A DNA stretch of 11,512 nt from Peptostreptococcaceae bacterium (GTDB lineage Bacteria > Bacillota > Clostridia > Peptostreptococcales > Anaerovoracaceae). The position numbers were made by a program, and so were the translations under genes. The notes beneath the pieces are model-generated. The model was not told the origin of the DNA, did not search any database, and saw nothing but the letters and a program-made list of their open reading frames with translations. This document shows positions 9,801 to 11,512 of the stretch, in pieces. Numbering within the stretch: position 1 is the first letter of the stretch; each line of letters opens with the position of its first letter. The stretch covers positions 1 to 11,512 of the forward strand of contig JAENWI010000031.1 of NCBI GenBank assembly GCA_016650115.1, read 5' to 3'.

Positions 9801-10032
9801 TTTGCAGCCGCTTTGTTTCCGTGCATGGCCTTACACCGAAGATGATTTGGAAAAGGCCAGGCATCCATATGAATTGCCTAACCGCGATTTCATCAACCTG
9901 AATATCGACTTGAATATCCATGGGGTTGGTGGCAATGATAGTTGGGGAGCCAGGACATTGGAGAAATATACTATTGACGGAAATAAGCCTTACAACTATG
10001 GATTTATTCTGGAGTATGACGGGGCCAAATAG
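6877..10032 (+). CDS. LacZ-type GH2 beta-galactosidase, secreted
   Basis: Retaining beta-galactosidase, 1051 residues, close to the usual length of the long LacZ type. A signal peptide is visible (MIMKDLLLCIFCATALLTIG, likely cleaved after Ala24 in STNA-Q), so it acts outside the cytoplasm, presumably in the periplasm on galactosides released by the neighbouring enzymes. Met3 (6883) is an alternative start. Domains: jelly roll about 50-225 (LDGIWKFKW, VPGNWELQGFG), Ig-like about 226-335, TIM barrel about 340-630, a second beta-sandwich about 655-745, and the beta-galactosidase small-chain domain about 795-1048 (DWYGRGPFENYPDR, NSNRCDVRW). Catalytic residues are present: acid/base Glu485 in WSLGNES (8329-8331) and nucleophile Glu546 in REYAHAMGNS (8512-8514). 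Glu439 and His441 in DETNQESHG correspond to the magnesium ligands of E. coli LacZ. The segment between the two catalytic Glu residues is shorter than in E. coli (61 versus 76). It is the last gene of the operon seen here. Family certain; a role in lactose use is not implied. Confidence 0.96.
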   Translation: MIMKDLLLCIFCATALLTIGSTNAQDVHDWENPNVIGINKENSHSYSFLEEQKANDPMVRSLDGIWKFKWSPDPQSRPVDFYAESYSTSDWDDIVVPGNWELQGFGTPIYTNFTYPFKRDQPKVTEQPDKLYTSFLHRDPVGSYCTPFSVPENWDNKLVFLNFGGVRSAMYVWVNGKKVGYSQNSMTPAEFDITKYIQKGENKLAVEVYRWSDGSYLEDQDMWRLSGIFRDVDLIANPKTFIKDFFVKAIPDNSFDNADVSINLTIDNRSEQPVSGLLLEGEITGYSKTGGIVDIPLTEKVPAVGQSKQVSLVMKSSITKPLLWSAETPDLYHLSLKLRNGKGKILEKAECYFGVRKIEVRGQVFYVNGKAVKLKGVNRHEHHPRTGKHIDRQTVIKDIELMKQANINMVRTSHYPNDPIFYELCDKYGLYVMDETNQESHGYGIGNSIIGDNSAWKKALVSRIVSMVERDKNHACVIMWSLGNESGRGRNLIAMADTVKKLDPTRLVFSDTQRDVSAIYDDGYLPPDKFKKLADDISDKPVFMREYAHAMGNSEGNLQEYWDIIYADSSIVGAAIWDWVDQGIAKKIDGSPMRYDQHPASLKLKDDEFWAYGGDFGDQPNDGAFCINGLVGPDRVPHPHYYQVQKVYQYIDFELENKNPLKVKVINRYDFTSTNKFDLVYEFLVNGKVTKTGQLDCPSVAPGKSHDVLLDLPKEYENWNGEVILNVYARLRKPTLWAETGFTVAREQFVLKTVTPLKIAAEGTIPVVDETPSNIKVEAGSIIFNFDKTSGALTSWKANDKELLKGSLEPYSWKPANDNQKRNGYDKRLGKWKHAGATRKVQNVQVQKYQGLAIITFNMKLPAVGASYQLTYSINGAGKLQVEAAYTPESDTIPLIPKFGMRMRIPSELNTIDWYGRGPFENYPDRKTGYPIGLNELKLENFITDYVVPQDNSNRCDVRWFTFSNRNEGSMKVTGLQPLCFRAWPYTEDDLEKARHPYELPNRDFINLNIDLNIHGVGGNDSWGARTLEKYTIDGNKPYNYGFILEYDGAK

Positions 10033-10203
10033 TAAAAATGAAAGACAGCTCTGGCGAATAAAGAATTTCGAGAAATTATGAATAATTAAATTCCATGTAA
10101 ATGCATAAAAAAATATTATTTTGATGGTATTTGAAACAATGTCACCCTTCAGTCGCTAATTTCCACATTTTCCATTAAAACTTGAAAGCACTTCCGAGTT
10201 TCT

Positions 10204-10359
10204 GTTGATAACTTTTTCATTTGAAAAGCTGAATGTCAATGAGGTTTTCACAGAGGGGTGTTTTCATCATTTCTGTTAGCAAATACGCCTCTCTGGTTAA
10301 CTTGAAAATATTTTTTCATTCAATTTACTGTTTTGTATTTCAGTGTGTTAATAACTTTT
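10204..10359 (+). repeat. Imperfect 13-base direct repeat in the IS66 leader
   Basis: GTTGATAACTTTT at 10204-10216 recurs as GTTAATAACTTTT at 10347-10359, with 12 of 13 bases identical. The copies lie 143 bases apart in the AT-rich leader before the transposase. They could be transposase-binding repeats near an IS end, or chance in AT-rich DNA. The sequence alone does not decide this. Confidence 0.3.
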
Positions 10360-10386
10360 GACTGATTTTCTTTCAAGTGATTTTTG
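10357..10386 (+). promoter_or_regulatory. Possible Bacteroidota-type promoter for the IS66 transposase
   Basis: TTTG at 10357-10360 is followed after 18 bases by GATTTTTG at 10379-10386. The Bacteroidota housekeeping consensus is TTTG, about 19-21 bases, then TAnnTTTG, so this matches except for one base and a slightly short spacer. Transcription would begin near 10393, ahead of the ATG at 10419 and downstream of the GTG at 10377. This is one reason to prefer the ATG as the transposase start. The region is AT-rich, so a chance match is possible. Confidence 0.3.
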
Positions 10387-10418
10387 ATTCATTCATTTTT
10401 TGTACAAAGCACGACAGA

Positions 10419-11279
10419 ATGAATCACGAGCAAAAAACTGATGATCTTTATGCCCTTGTTTACAGTATGATTACTGAACTTGAGAGCTTGAAGGTAAACA
10501 ACGCACAACTTCAAAAGGAGAATGTCAGGCTTAGTCAAGCGAACCAGTTGTTGAATCAGGAACTCGAAAAATACCGTACACCCAAAAACAGTGGCAATAG
10601 TAGCCTACCCCCATCGAGCGATTTACCCAAGCTGAAAAAAACGCAAAGTCTTCGCACACCATCAGGGAAAAAGCCCGGAGGCCAGCCAGGCCATGAAGGT
10701 ACAACCTTGGAAATGGCCGGCACTACTGATACGATTCAACAACACAGCCCCAATTATTGCACTTGCTGTGGGGAAGATCTCAGCCATTACCCGGCTCATT
10801 TTATTGGCCGCCTCAGGTTATAGACATTCCGCCCATTAAGCCAATCGTTACCGAATACCAACTGTTTGAGGTACATTGCCGGTGTGGGCACAACAATAAG
10901 GCATCTTATCCTGAAGGTATTCTTACCCCAGTCAGCTATGAATCGGGTGTACAATCATTGGTTTTCTACCTGAGTGTGCGCCAATACCTGCCCGTTGAAC
11001 GCATCACCGAACTGTTGTCTTCGCTCTGCGGCCTGTCGCTCAGCACCGGTGGTGTTTGCTACCTGCTTGAAAAGGTAAAACTAAAAGCTCTCCCGGTTTA
11101 TGAAACAATCAGGCAAATAATAGCCAATGGTAAAGTAATCGGTGCCAATGAAACGGGGGTCAACATCAACGGAAAGAACTATTGGGTCTGGACATTCCAG
11201 AACTCGATAGCCACTTATATTGCCATCCACAAAAGCCGCGGAACAAAGGCCATTGAACAAATTATGCCTGAAGGATTTG
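10419..11279 (+). pseudogene. IS66 family transposase (TnpC-like), frameshifted and truncated
   Basis: Remnant of the DDE transposase of an IS66 insertion sequence. The ATG at 10419 (MNHEQKTDDLYALV) is preferred over the GTG at 10377. The N-terminus is a coiled coil (LKVNNAQLQKENVRLSQANQ) followed by the family signatures KNSGNSSLPPSSD and GKKPGGQPGHEG. This frame stops at 10821-10823, but IS66 homology resumes at once in another frame from about 10814 (QVIDIPPIKPIVTEYQ). A single missing base near 10812-10813 explains this. The zinc-binding cysteines are split across the break: CTCC at 10758-10769 before it, and CRC at 10877-10885 after it. The catalytic domain begins with GANETGVNINGKNYWVW; IS66 proteins normally read DET, so the first catalytic Asp is replaced by Asn (11147-11149). 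Homology ends near 11279 after MPEGFE, leaving about 285 residues where around 500 are normal. It is certainly non-functional as read. Confidence 0.88.
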
Positions 11280-11512
11280 AAGACAAAAGCTCAAGACCGC
11301 ATACGATCCATTATGCATTAAATGACTTTGAAAAAACGCTCGTTTCATCAATTAGACAATCTACATGGTTGTCTTTAGATGAAGTACCGGATATGGTTAT
11401 ACCAACTAATCCCGGTATTACAAGAAGTGTTGTTTATAGAACTTTTGTTCACGAAGGAATAAATAAAGTACCGGAAAAAGAGAAAGACAAAGCCAAAAAA
11501 TTTAAGGAGTAT
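11280..11512 (+). pseudogene. IS481-like transposase fragment, N-terminus missing, runs off the window
   Basis: In the same frame as the second half of the IS66 remnant, the protein changes abruptly to DKSSRPHTIHYALNDFEKTL, followed by TWLSLDEVPDMVIPTNPGI, VVYRTFVHEGINKVPEKEK and AKKFKEY at the window edge. This resembles the linker and second helix-turn-helix region of IS481-type transposases, just before their DDE integrase core, whose first Asp would lie beyond the window. The usual N-terminal helix-turn-helix of roughly 45-50 residues, its start codon and the element's left inverted repeat are all absent, so this copy is truncated at its 5' side. The frame has no stop up to 11512. Family assignment rests on remembered motifs and is moderately sure. 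Confidence 0.68.

Larger units (their letters stand above)
10033..10418. other. AT-rich gap between the enzyme operon and the IS66 remnant; no gene
   Basis: About 386 bases with no reading frame of credible length or composition on either strand. Only weak AT hairpins are seen after the beta-galactosidase stop (for example AATTT-CGAG-AAATT near 10066-10079), without a GC-rich stem followed by a T run, so I do not call a terminator. The right half probably belongs to the insertion sequence that carries the downstream transposase. It is too short for the tnpA and tnpB genes of canonical IS66 elements, which suggests a single-ORF IS66 (ISBst12-type) or a truncated element. I could not identify the left inverted repeat or a target duplication, so the boundary between operon flank and IS is unresolved. 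Confidence 0.6.

Noticed and set aside
1..10032. Tandem duplication of the two GH2 genes
   Set aside because: Both are GH2, but the C-terminal architectures differ (DUF4982/C5 versus LacZ small chain) and they share only family-level motifs, so recent duplication is not supported.
10060..10130. Rho-independent terminator after the beta-galactosidase
   Set aside because: Only short AT-rich hairpins are present, with no GC-containing stem followed by a T run.
10211..10229. Hairpin TTTTC-ATTT-GAAAA as a regulatory element
   Set aside because: It is a five-base AT stem in AT-rich DNA, expected by chance.
10800..10825. Programmed frameshifting in the IS66 transposase
   Set aside because: There is no slippery heptamer or downstream stem-loop. 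IS66 TnpC is normally one continuous frame, and the Asn substitution and truncation point to decay.

Overview
The window comes from a member of the Bacteroidota. Three features point there: secreted or lipoprotein glycoside hydrolases packed head to tail on one strand, the lack of strong Shine-Dalgarno sequences, and an IS66-type transposase followed by an IS481-like one. The enzymes look like those of environmental or gut Bacteroidales/Marinilabiliales, but the order is an impression and not something the sequence proves.

Positions 1-10032 hold four large carbohydrate-active enzyme genes on the + strand, with gaps of only 13-52 bases, so they are probably one operon. The order is: a GH2 enzyme with DUF4982-type and GH2-C5-type C-terminal domains, whose 5' end lies outside the window; a lipoprotein GH29 alpha-L-fucosidase with two F5/8 type C (CBM32-like) domains flanking a CHB_HEX_C_1-like domain; a secreted right-handed parallel beta-helix protein ending in a PDZ domain, possibly GH141-related; and a secreted LacZ-type GH2 beta-galactosidase with a complete small-chain domain. 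Three of the four carry export signals, and the signal of the first would lie upstream of the window. This looks like the enzyme part of a polysaccharide utilization locus. The set would fit stepwise exo-trimming of a branched glycan containing alpha-fucose and beta-galactose, or a related beta-linked sugar. No SusC/SusD, sulfatase or regulator is present, so the substrate cannot be named.

Positions 10033-10418 are an AT-rich gap with no credible gene. It holds a possible Bacteroidota-type promoter and a short imperfect direct repeat, probably belonging to the left part of an insertion sequence.

Positions 10419-11512 are mobile-element debris. An IS66-family transposase (single-ORF, TnpC-like) is broken by what looks like a one-base deletion near 10812. 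It has Asn where the first catalytic Asp is expected, and near 11280 it runs in frame into the middle of an IS481-like transposase that continues past the window edge. Both are annotated as pseudogenes. No RNA gene, CRISPR array or convincing terminator was seen. I see no undescribed system. The items most worth checking are the IS66/IS481 chimera and the PDZ-tailed beta-helix enzyme.
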